Source: Paenibacillus sp. FSL H7-0737
GTDB lineage: Bacteria > Bacillota > Bacilli > Paenibacillales > Paenibacillaceae
Direction: 5' to 3'
DNA: 64,000 bases
NCBI RefSeq assembly: GCF_000758545.1
Contig: NZ_CP009279.1
Location: 4,774,001 to 4,838,000, forward strand
Shown: one piece after another, positions 43,374-50,630 of the stretch
Layout: every line of letters begins with the position of its first letter
Numbering within the stretch: the stretch's first letter is position 1
Program-made: the position numbers and the translations under genes
The notes under the pieces: generated by a model
What the model saw: only the letters and a program-made list of their open reading frames with translations
Database searches by the model: none
What the model was told of the DNA's origin: nothing

Positions 43374-45087
43374 GCTGCTTCGCCTCCTCTACCTGTGATT
43401 CATAAATCTTGCGGTACAGCGCAGAGCTTATCATAAGCTCCTCATGTGTTCCCTTACCGATTAAGCGTCCTTCATCCAACAGCAGAATCAAATCTGCAGA
43501 TGCAGTAGAACTGATCTTCTGAGTAATCAGGAAGGTTGTACATGAAATCTCTTTCAGTGCCTCCAGCAAAAGTCCTTCTGTCACAGCATCAAGCGCACTC
43601 GTACTGTCATCGAGGATCAAAATAGCAGGTTTCCTCACAAGCGCCCGAGCAATGGTCAAGCGTTGCTTTTGTCCACCAGACAGATTTACCCCTCGCTGAC
43701 CAAGCATTGTATCATAGCCATTGGGCAGATCCATCACTGTTGCGTGAATTTGTGCGGCAGCTGCTGCGTGTTCGATTTGTTCCTGTGTGGCATGTTCATT
43801 GCCCCAAGCGATATTATCGCGAATCGATCCGCTGAAGAGCTGCAGTTCTTGAGGAACGTAACCGATCGATCGCCGCAATCTTGAAATATCGATATCGGTG
43901 CTCTTTTGCCCATCAATACGAATGGTACCTTCTGTCTCTTCATATAAACGTGGGATTAGACCGACAAGAGAAGACTTTCCTGATCCGGTGGCTCCCATAA
44001 TCGCTACACGCTCACCAGCAGCAACTTCAAAAGTAATATCCTCTAGCACCGAAATATCACTCTCAGGATACTTGAAGCTGATGCCTTCAAATTGGACGTG
44101 ACCCTGTATTGGTTCGCCCTTTGCGGCTCCGCCTTCCTTAACTCCAGCGCCTGCTGACATCACTTCTGTAATACGCTGTGAGGAGGCACGTGCTCGGGAA
44201 ATTGTAACGACAAGTCCAGATATAGCTGACAACGCTCCTATGGTTCGTAAAGAGTAGTTAATAACTGCAACAGTTTCTCCTAAAGTAGCATCCCCATTTG
44301 CAATCTCAATCCGTCCAAACCATAGGATCGACATAATCGCTGCATTCACAATAAGCATAACAAATGGCATCGTTGTCTCTGTCAAACGTAGCGCAGATAC
44401 CGTGGATTTCATCAAATTCCCGCTAAAGACCGTGAAACGTCCAATCTCATGTCCCATGCGCACGAACACACGGATTAAGCGAATTCCCGTTAAATTCTCC
44501 TGGATTACACCATTCACACCGTCTAGCCGATTTTGTACGTTGCGAAATAACAAAGAAGCTTTTCTCATGATGAAGTAAAGGAAGAGAAGCAACAAAGGTA
44601 GAGCTACAGTGAGAAATAACCCCAGCTTCACATGAACAACCAATGCCATAATCACACTGCCCACCACAACCAGTGGCACCCGTGTCATAAAGCGGAGGCT
44701 CATAAATATAGTGTCCTGCAGCTGCGATACATCGCCGGTCAGACGCGTGATCAGCGACGAGGTGGCAAACCGATTGAATACTTCATATGTAAACGATTGT
44801 ACCTTTTCATATAACTTGTCCCTAAGATCAAACGCAAAGCTCTGACTCGCATGGGCAGCAAAAAAAGAACTTAATACCCCAGCTATAAACGCAACTACCG
44901 CGCTGCCGATCAATACACCGCCCCAGAGCCATACTACAGAGGAATTTTGTTCTTTAATGCCCTGGTCAATAATTTTGGAAATGAGTAAAGGCTGTGACAA
45001 TTCCACCGCTAGTTCAATAAGCATCATCACTAGGGCAGCTATTGCAGCGACTTTATATTTTTTAAGAAAAGAGAAAATCAAACCCAT
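43354..45087 (-). CDS. Heterodimeric ABC exporter subunit, YfiB/BmrC-like
   Basis: The 577-residue half-transporter has six membrane helices (about 10-300) and an ATPase with Walker A GATGSGKSS and intact signature LSGGQKQRL. Its Walker B is LILDDSTSALD, with Asp in place of the catalytic Glu, and its switch position reads LITQK instead of AHR. It therefore contributes the degenerate catalytic site, complementing its partner's degenerate signature. ATG 45087 is chosen over ATG 45093 because GAGGG would abut the latter. It lies 17 bases after a small helical-protein gene. Confidence 0.92.
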   Translation of the reverse strand: MGLIFSFLKKYKVAAIAALVMMLIELAVELSQPLLISKIIDQGIKEQNSSVVWLWGGVLIGSAVVAFIAGVLSSFFAAHASQSFAFDLRDKLYEKVQSFTYEVFNRFATSSLITRLTGDVSQLQDTIFMSLRFMTRVPLVVVGSVIMALVVHVKLGLFLTVALPLLLLFLYFIMRKASLLFRNVQNRLDGVNGVIQENLTGIRLIRVFVRMGHEIGRFTVFSGNLMKSTVSALRLTETTMPFVMLIVNAAIMSILWFGRIEIANGDATLGETVAVINYSLRTIGALSAISGLVVTISRARASSQRITEVMSAGAGVKEGGAAKGEPIQGHVQFEGISFKYPESDISVLEDITFEVAAGERVAIMGATGSGKSSLVGLIPRLYEETEGTIRIDGQKSTDIDISRLRRSIGYVPQELQLFSGSIRDNIAWGNEHATQEQIEHAAAAAQIHATVMDLPNGYDTMLGQRGVNLSGGQKQRLTIARALVRKPAILILDDSTSALDAVTEGLLLEALKEISCTTFLITQKISSTASADLILLLDEGRLIGKGTHEELMISSALYRKIYESQVEEAKQHVQSNS

Positions 45088-45104
45088 TCGCATACCCTCT
45101 TTTT

Positions 45105-45314
45105 CTATTCGTACAGTGCATCCCTTAAACGAGTCGACATTGTGGAAGCCTGCCCAGTTTTCATTATTGCCCGCCGCAGCGCTTTATTGCTTCGATTCAA
45201 TTCCACCAAATCTGCCATCATCTCTTCCAGCAAAGCCTCAGCCTCGATAGAAAGATTTCCATTCTGCTGAATCAGAGCTAACCGTTCCTTGTATTCGTCT
45301 ATTTTTTCAGTCAC
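45105..45314 (-). CDS. Small helical protein, unknown function
   Basis: The 69-residue protein starts at GTG 45314, about nine bases after AAGGAAG. It is charged and helical throughout (KIDEYKERLALIQ ... EALLEEMMADLVELNRSNKALRRAI), probably a helical hairpin or short coiled coil, with no membrane segment. It is the first gene of the operon with the ABC exporter. No family recognised. Confidence 0.65.
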   Translation of the reverse strand: MTEKIDEYKERLALIQQNGNLSIEAEALLEEMMADLVELNRSNKALRRAIMKTGQASTMSTRLRDALYE

Positions 45315-45472
45315 ACATATTACTTCCTTTCCAATCACATGATTCCTTTTATCATACCACATTCAATTCTATCGCAATGTTTTCACTGGATACAGCTGAC
45401 ACGAATATGATACTCTAATAAGGTCGCATTTTTAAGATTAGATAATTGGCTTATACGAAAGGATAGATGGAA

Positions 45473-46042
45473 GTGGCACAATTGTTTTTCAAATACGGAG
45501 CAATGAACAGCGGTAAATCTATTGAGATACTCAAGGTTGCGCATAATTATGAAGAGCAAGGGAAATCGGTGCTCATTTTCACTCCATCCATAGACGATCG
45601 GGACGAAGTTGGTTTTATCTCCTCCCGTATTGGGCTGCGGAAACAGGCCATACCCGTCGACGAGAATACCGATATTTATAATATCGTCAGCAGTAACCAG
45701 CCCAAACCCCACTGTGTACTAATTGATGAATGTCAATTTCTAAGCAAGGACTGCATTCTTCAGCTAGTACGGATTGTGGATGAACTAGGCATTCCCGTTA
45801 TGGCATTTGGACTTAAAAATGATTTCCAGAACCAGCTATTTGAAGGCAGCAAATACATGCTGATTTACGCTGATAAAATCGAGGAAATGAAGACCATTTG
45901 CTGGTTCTGCGAGCGTAAAGCAACAATGGCTCTAAGAGTAGAAAATGGTAAGCCTGTATACAGCGGCAAGCAAATCCAAATTGGCGGCAATGAAGCCTAC
46001 TATCCAGTGTGCCGTAAATGTCACAAGAATCCTCCACTATAA
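45473..46042 (+). CDS. tdk: Thymidine kinase (type II)
   Basis: The 189-residue enzyme has P-loop GAMNSGKSIEILK near residue 10, the Walker B/lasso region VLIDECQFLS near 87 and a zinc site made of CWFC and CRKC. GTG 45473 (MAQLFFKYG) fits the family start, with AGGAT eight bases upstream. ATG 45467 is too close to the site. It phosphorylates thymidine for dTTP salvage. The sequence diverges somewhat from typical Bacillus Tdk in the segment after the P-loop (DDRDEVGFISSR). Confidence 0.9.
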   Translation: MAQLFFKYGAMNSGKSIEILKVAHNYEEQGKSVLIFTPSIDDRDEVGFISSRIGLRKQAIPVDENTDIYNIVSSNQPKPHCVLIDECQFLSKDCILQLVRIVDELGIPVMAFGLKNDFQNQLFEGSKYMLIYADKIEEMKTICWFCERKATMALRVENGKPVYSGKQIQIGGNEAYYPVCRKCHKNPPL

Positions 46043-46122
46043 AATATACCCACAAAGTGAGGCTTTGCTTCGATACTTACTCAGGTACATTGCGGGGGAG
46101 CCCAAAATATATACCTTTAGCT

Positions 46123-46167
46123 AAAAAAGCATTCCGAAGCCGCAATGGCCTCAGGAATGCTTTTTTT
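46123..46167. terminator. Bidirectional intrinsic terminator
   Basis: Stem AAAAAAGCATTCC / GGAATGCTTTTTTT between tdk (+) and the DinB-like gene (-). Confidence 0.92.
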
Positions 46168-46181
46168 AAAATAAAACTCGA

Positions 46182-46700
46182 TTAAACCAGATATCTTTCT
46201 TTAAGAATATTCAAATGATGATGATCATGCCCAATCAATACGCACGCCACTGCTCTCGCGGAGATGGTTGCATTGTTAACCGTTCCCTTACGAGTCCATG
46301 CATCTTCCGGCAAAGTGTCCAACAGAGCTTGCGTTGACTCTCGGACAAGCTTGTAATGAGCCAGTAGTTTTTCTAGAGTGTGTGCTTCAAAATTTGCGGT
46401 AGGCACATAGTCCTTTTCATCAAAGCCCGCCAGCGGGATCTTATCTCCTCTTGCAACGCGCAACAAACGATAAGACATAATTCTTCCAGTATCCGCTAGA
46501 TGGCCAACCATTTGCTTAATACTCCATTTATCAGGAGCGTAACGATGCTCTCCTTGTTCTTCCGTAAGGTTCGAAATAAAGCTACAAATCTCATCCGTCT
46601 GCGCTCTAAAAACAGTACAAATGTCCCCTTCAACTGGCACTAAATCGACATACTTTGATAATTCTTCAAGATACTCACTGCTTTCTGGACGTCGATCCAT
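46182..46700 (-). CDS. DinB-like metal-binding protein
   Basis: The 172-residue four-helix-bundle protein has the metal-ligand pattern of the DinB/YfiT superfamily: His in KWSIKQMVGHLADT and the pair in GHDHHHLNILKERY. Such proteins are thiol-dependent transferases or hydrolases, often for bacillithiol-linked detoxification. The individual substrate is not readable. The start is weakly supported: a possible GAGAGGGG lies ten or more bases upstream. Confidence 0.85.
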   Translation of the reverse strand: MDRRPESSEYLEELSKYVDLVPVEGDICTVFRAQTDEICSFISNLTEEQGEHRYAPDKWSIKQMVGHLADTGRIMSYRLLRVARGDKIPLAGFDEKDYVPTANFEAHTLEKLLAHYKLVRESTQALLDTLPEDAWTRKGTVNNATISARAVACVLIGHDHHHLNILKERYLV

Positions 46701-46837
46701 GTCTAAACCCCTCTCATTTTGAATTTTTTTGAAAAAATAGGAGGAAAATTATACTGTAGTTGTTGTATTTTAGTCCATTTTATACGATACTTGCAATAAT
46801 AGGGTTAGTTAAACTAGAAGTCATCGGGAGTGTCGGC

Positions 46838-47503
46838 ATGATAGATTTTATGCTTTTTATGATATTTTCAATACTAGAGACCTATGCAATGTTCTTTCTG
46901 GCTTTCAAAATTTTCAAAATTGACTTATATCATAAAGAGATGTTGTTTGCTAGTTTTATTATGGGCTTTTTTTCTTATACCCTTAGAATCAACTATGGGA
47001 TAGCTTCATTAGATACTTTCTCACAATATGCACTAATGTTTTGTTTTATGTGGATGTTATTCCGGATTCATCCCTTCTACGCTTCCATATTAACCGGAAT
47101 GGCTTATCAAGCTTACTCGGTGATTCAAACCATAATTATGTATCTATTAGACTCTGTAATCAACATGCCTCTAAATACTTCGGAACCGATTACAAAAAAC
47201 ATAATGATAATGCAGATATTATCAGCATTAGCCGCGGTTCTCATTGGTATGTATGTGGGTCATAAACGTATTGGATTTGACTTTGTACCTGACAAACCCG
47301 ATGTAAGAATTAAACCAACGACTAGCGAAAAATTATTATTTGCTCTTAATCTTCCTACAGTAATTGTCGTTACTTTACTCACCTACTTTTTTGAATCTTT
47401 TTTCTCTTTCTTCATCCCAATTTTTTATGGAGTACTATTATGGGGATATCTATATTTCTCACACAAAAAGGATAGAAATAACTATGAGTCATTTAACTTT
47501 TAA
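46838..47503 (+). CDS. Polytopic membrane protein of agr-like locus, resembling a sensor without a kinase
   Basis: The 221-residue protein starts at ATG 46838, six bases after GGGAGTG. Six or seven membrane helices fill almost the whole length (about 3-25, 30-50, 56-76, 80-105, 124-148, 165-215), with only a short loop DKPDVRIKPTTSEK and a charged tail. The topology resembles the membrane input domain of AgrC-type kinases, but there is no HisKA or HATPase region. Its end overlaps agrB by 20 bases, so it is the first gene of agr-like operon. It could be a peptide receptor, an exporter of the autoinducer, or an immunity-type protein. No specific family recognised. Confidence 0.8.
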   Translation: MIDFMLFMIFSILETYAMFFLAFKIFKIDLYHKEMLFASFIMGFFSYTLRINYGIASLDTFSQYALMFCFMWMLFRIHPFYASILTGMAYQAYSVIQTIIMYLLDSVINMPLNTSEPITKNIMIMQILSALAAVLIGMYVGHKRIGFDFVPDKPDVRIKPTTSEKLLFALNLPTVIVVTLLTYFFESFFSFFIPIFYGVLLWGYLYFSHKKDRNNYESFNF

Positions 47504-48011
47504 AATTGTTGAGCTCATTAAGAAAAGTAATCCAGAGCAAACGCATTCCATTGAAATCATGCATTATGCCCTTAGCATTATTTTAAATACTTTATTCATT
47601 ATTATAACTTCGTTATGCATCGGCGGGCTCACTGGACAGCTAAAGGAAACATTCTTAGCCTTATTTAGCTGCATGCTCCTAAGAATGTCTTCTGGTGGAG
47701 TGCATTTAAAATCCGCAAGGTCCTGCAATATTGTATCTATCTTTATCTGTTCACTGATCCCTCATATCACTTATCTAATACATAACCATATCCTTTGGAT
47801 TAATCTTTTTTCTTTGCTTGTAATGATCTTATGTGCTCCAAATCCTGATGCTAATGCGCAAATCCCCAAAGAATGGTATTTGGGTTTAAAGATCATTTCC
47901 ATAATTCTGGTTTCTTTGAATTTTTGGATCCATTCGTCTGTCATTGGATTGGCATTTTTAGTTCAATCCTTTACAGTTATAATTCCATTACAAAGGAGGC
48001 CAATCAAATGA
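47484..48011 (+). CDS. agrB: AgrB-like propeptide-processing membrane endopeptidase
   Basis: The 175-residue AgrB family protein has four or more membrane helices and the catalytic His and Cys seven residues apart in SGGVHLKSARSC, as in staphylococcal AgrB (His77, Cys84). It cuts the C-terminal tail off AgrD and closes the ring. ATG 47484 is about 12 bases after AAAAGGA and inside the previous gene. Its stop overlaps the agrD-like start (ATGA), so translation is coupled. Codon use is AT-richer than the flanking housekeeping genes. Confidence 0.93.
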   Translation: MSHLTFKIVELIKKSNPEQTHSIEIMHYALSIILNTLFIIITSLCIGGLTGQLKETFLALFSCMLLRMSSGGVHLKSARSCNIVSIFICSLIPHITYLIHNHILWINLFSLLVMILCAPNPDANAQIPKEWYLGLKIISIILVSLNFWIHSSVIGLAFLVQSFTVIIPLQRRPIK

Positions 48012-48127
48012 AGAAAAATTTAGCTCGTTATGCTTCTAACCTATTAGGTATTTCTGCTGTTGTTTTTGCAACAATTCTGAAACCACTTGCTAACAGCCCT
48101 GAGATTCCAAAAGAACTGCGCAAGTAA
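48008..48127 (+). CDS. AgrD-like autoinducer propeptide lacking the usual ring nucleophile
   Basis: The 39-residue peptide starts at ATG 48008 after AAAGGAGG. An amphipathic basic N-terminus (MKKNLARYASNLLG) precedes a hydrophobic stretch and a tail ending PEIPKELRK, which matches the AgrB recognition tail (compare EVPKEL of staphylococcal AgrD). Aligning that tail puts the expected cleavage after Ala in LKPLA. The position five residues before it, Cys or Ser in known peptides, is Leu. There is no Cys in the whole peptide. The nearest candidates are Thr in FATILK and Ser just after the predicted cut. Confidence 0.88.
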   Translation: MKKNLARYASNLLGISAVVFATILKPLANSPEIPKELRK

Positions 48128-48148
48128 TCAAACAAGGATGGGGAAAAG

Positions 48149-48481
48149 ATGCGTGTCTTACAGAAAGACGGTTCCTCTAGTGATATTCTAGAGGAAGATA
48201 TATTGTATTTCTCCAATTATAAGAATACAATATTCGTCCATACGAAAGAAGGCGAATTTATTCTCCCCACCACGCTTTCCGATCTTTCCGTAGCGTATGA
48301 GGGTAAGGGATTCGAACGCCTTGACCGCAGCAACGTCGTTAATATCAACAACATAGAAGGCTATGATCCCGGACGCAAGATTGTATGCTTTAATCAAGGT
48401 AAGCAGTTCACTACCGTTTCGGAATCCAATGAACCTCGCCTAAAGAAGTACTTATCTACTCATAAGAAAGATTCTGATTAA
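48149..48481 (+). CDS. Stand-alone LytTR DNA-binding protein
   Basis: The 110-residue protein consists of a LytTR domain only: DILYFSNYKNTIFVHTKEGEF, a central LSDL...FERLDRSNVVNINNIEGYD typical of the LytTR second half, and a short hydrophilic tail. There is no receiver domain. ATG follows GGATGGGG, 22 bases after the agrD-like stop. It is the natural output of this locus, as AgrA is in Staphylococcus, but it cannot be controlled by receiver phosphorylation. A terminator follows at once. Confidence 0.88.
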   Translation: MRVLQKDGSSSDILEEDILYFSNYKNTIFVHTKEGEFILPTTLSDLSVAYEGKGFERLDRSNVVNINNIEGYDPGRKIVCFNQGKQFTTVSESNEPRLKKYLSTHKKDSD

Positions 48482-48521
48482 AACAATCCCGACATGTACT
48501 AAACATGTCGGGATTGTTTTT
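48481..48521 (+). terminator. Intrinsic terminator after the agr-like operon
   Basis: Perfect 17-bp stem AAACAATCCCGACATGT / ACATGTCGGGATTGTTT with a 5-base loop and T tail. Confidence 0.95.
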
Positions 48522-48697
48522 GTTTATTAAAATTCAAAGTAAACCAATCCATTATCACACAAAATAGCTATTATGCCATAATTCCCCTAAGATGTAAAGA
48601 AAAATTCATAGGATGAATGACAGGAGACGGATTGTATTCCAAATGATACCATATATATAAATGTGTAATAAAAACAAATATATGATGGAGGAACCAA

Positions 48698-48871
48698 ATG
48701 AATTACTATTTTCATCCCTCACCACGCCCCTCATCTCTTGAATCAATATCTGATGAAGAATTACTTAACATCTATAAATTAGCGCTTGAGGCACAAGCTT
48801 TACCAGATTTCATAGAGATTGTTAGAGAGATCTTAGACAGTAGAGATCTCATACAAACTGAAAAATCATAA
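48698..48871 (+). CDS. sda: Sda-like sporulation histidine-kinase inhibitor
   Basis: The 57-residue protein starts at ATG 48698 after GGAGGAA. The core SISDEELLNIYKLALEAQAL and PDFIEIVREILDSRDL form the helical hairpin of Sda, which blocks KinA autophosphorylation and so Spo0A activation after replication stress. It has about 12 extra residues at the N-terminus (MNYYFHPSPRPS) compared with the 46-residue B. subtilis form. It lies 177 bases after the agr-like operon terminator, so it has its own promoter. Several Sda paralogues are common in paenibacilli. Confidence 0.85.
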   Translation: MNYYFHPSPRPSSLESISDEELLNIYKLALEAQALPDFIEIVREILDSRDLIQTEKS

Positions 48872-48973
48872 CATCCCCATACACAAATTAATTCGCAAAT
48901 TATGACATAATTACATAACTTCCTATGGCTTCACTGCGAGTGTTCTCTAGATTGTCTTCATGTTAACATCATC

Positions 48974-49020
48974 AACATAAAGAAGGTAGAGCCTCCTGAA
49001 GGCCCTACCTTCTTTATGTT
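48974..49020. terminator. Bidirectional intrinsic terminator
   Basis: Stem AACATAAAGAAGGTAG / CTACCTTCTTTATGTT around an inner GCC/GGC pair, between sda (+) and the next gene (-). Confidence 0.92.
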
Positions 49021-49054
49021 CAGTAAGGACTACTCCCTGAAATAGAGTAATCTT

Positions 49055-49363
49055 CTACTCCGTAATTTCCGTTTTAAATACATTTTCCAATTTTCCGCCA
49101 AGTCTTTTCTTCAAAGGAACTTTAATATCTCTACCCAGCTCTTTGAAAAATGTTTCTACATCGCATTTCACATTTTGTGCAGTCGCAATTACAGCGCCAT
49201 CACCAACAATATTTTGATTCTCTTCAAGAGGAACATCAACTTCGATATCATACTTTTTGGATAATGTCTTGATGTATCGTGCGAAGATCTCCAGCAATTC
49301 CTCGTTATTAAAATTCTCTATAGCGACTTTTCCCTTGCTGGTAAACTTCATGTTAATTTTCAT
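49055..49363 (-). CDS. Small soluble protein, unknown function
   Basis: The 102-residue protein starts at ATG 49363 after AAAAGGGG. It is hydrophilic with a beta-rich start (MKINMKFTSKGKVAI) and a helix ELLEIFARYIKTLSKKY. The middle GDGAVIATAQNVKCDVETFFKEL is soluble and holds the only Cys. It lies downstream of the Xre regulator gene on the same strand (119-base gap). No family recognised. Confidence 0.6.
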   Translation of the reverse strand: MKINMKFTSKGKVAIENFNNEELLEIFARYIKTLSKKYDIEVDVPLEENQNIVGDGAVIATAQNVKCDVETFFKELGRDIKVPLKKRLGGKLENVFKTEITE

Positions 49364-49482
49364 TATTAATATCCCCTTTTCTGTCAAACCATTTTTAGTT
49401 GTTAGTTTATGGATCAAGATGAATAGATGGCTGCAAGAAAGGGCAACATTATTCATTTTTGAGATCATTTATGAAACACACA

Positions 49483-50142
49483 TTATTTATAAGCACCCTT
49501 TATCTGTTGTACTTTAAACTGCGTAAATTCTTTGAGCGCTTGTATGACCTGATCCTGTTCTTCTTCCTTCAGCTCATAAACGCACTCCCGTAACCACTCG
49601 CCAAATAGAAAGGCTTGACGCCCTTTCCGAGGGCTCTTTCTTAAGGAGTCGAGGCAACCCTCAAACTTATCGTTCAGGACGTCGGTAAGATTGTATTTCT
49701 CAATCTTCTCTATTACCATTCCTGCCCCATATTCCGTTTCATAAACTATGACTTCATTAGAATCAAAGGAAACGTAAGATGTTTCTTTACCTTCCTTTGC
49801 CCTGAATTCCTTAAGCTTGTTAAATGCCGTCTCATAAATGTAGTCCTGAGACTGTTTAAGCTGTGGCAGCTCATAACCATGCTTTAAGGTCTTGATATAT
49901 TCAATATCTGGCATATAGTCTGCCAAATGATACATCCGATTCTTCAGATCTGTTCCAAGTGCTTCGATGATCTTGTCCAGATTGTCTTTTAGCGGAATGC
50001 TCTCTCCACGCTCGATCTTGCTAAGCTGTGAGTAACTTATGCCGCTCTTTTCTTCCAGTCCTCTTAAGGTTAACCCTCTCGTCTTTCTGATGTGCCGAAT
50101 GAAATTACCCAGCTCATCGGGATAGTTCTCAAAATCATTCAT
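49483..50142 (-). CDS. Xre-family transcriptional regulator
   Basis: The 219-residue protein starts at ATG 50142 after GGGAGGTGA. The N-terminal helix-turn-helix (about 8-65: FIRHIRKTRGLTLRGLEEKS, GISYSQLSKIERGE) is classic. The remaining 150 residues are soluble, with no recognised domain. The C-terminal part (LRKSPRKGRQAFLFGEWLRE) is charged. It may control the small gene downstream. Confidence 0.85.
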   Translation of the reverse strand: MNDFENYPDELGNFIRHIRKTRGLTLRGLEEKSGISYSQLSKIERGESIPLKDNLDKIIEALGTDLKNRMYHLADYMPDIEYIKTLKHGYELPQLKQSQDYIYETAFNKLKEFRAKEGKETSYVSFDSNEVIVYETEYGAGMVIEKIEKYNLTDVLNDKFEGCLDSLRKSPRKGRQAFLFGEWLRECVYELKEEEQDQVIQALKEFTQFKVQQIKGAYK

Positions 50143-50587
50143 GGGAGTCACCTCCCTACTATCATAACACAACATAACAATTTGTGTTGGCTTATAACAA
50201 TTAATACTAGTAATTACTTGCCTCTGAAGGGTGATTCTCAGTACCAAAAACCCAATATAATACTAGATTCCCAAAATATCGGAGAAGATTTGATACTCAT
50301 CTGCCAGGCTCTGGATTGTAATCGTTGGTTGGGAATTACAGCGTATCGGACCGAGGAGATCTTATTAAGCTGATTTATGCCATTTCACTCAGCTATCGGA
50401 CTCAGATGCAACTGTTCATTTAAATATACTACGGTTCGGTGCAAAAGTATGACAATAAGAGTTATGATGTCCGAAAACTTGGAAAAAGACCACCAAAAAG
50501 TTGAAATAGCTGCAATACAGTCCATAATGATCCCAAACCATCTACTGTATGCAAACCATTGTGTGCTTCCAGCTAATCCAATTTGTT
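50143..50587. other. Intergenic region with a possible gene remnant
   Basis: 445 bases between the Xre start and the terminator of the giant gene. On the plus strand about 50236-50373 translates to a protein-like run ending in CNRWLGITAYRTEEILLS with no credible ribosome site, perhaps a decayed gene end. The rest shows no hairpin or operator I can name. Confidence 0.35.
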
Positions 50588-50622
50588 AAAAAAAAAGCCA
50601 GTCCCAACAACCTGGAACTGGC
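50588..50622 (-). terminator. Intrinsic terminator of the giant S-layer protein gene
   Basis: GCCAGTTCCA pairs with TGGGACTGGC, followed by nine T on the minus strand. Confidence 0.92.
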
Positions 50623-50630
50623 CATAATCG

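Noticed and set aside
43354..45087. Missing catalytic Glu and switch His in the ABC exporter subunit taken as a defect
   Set aside because: The partner subunit has the complementary degenerate signature. This asymmetry is normal in heterodimeric exporters of the BmrCD type.
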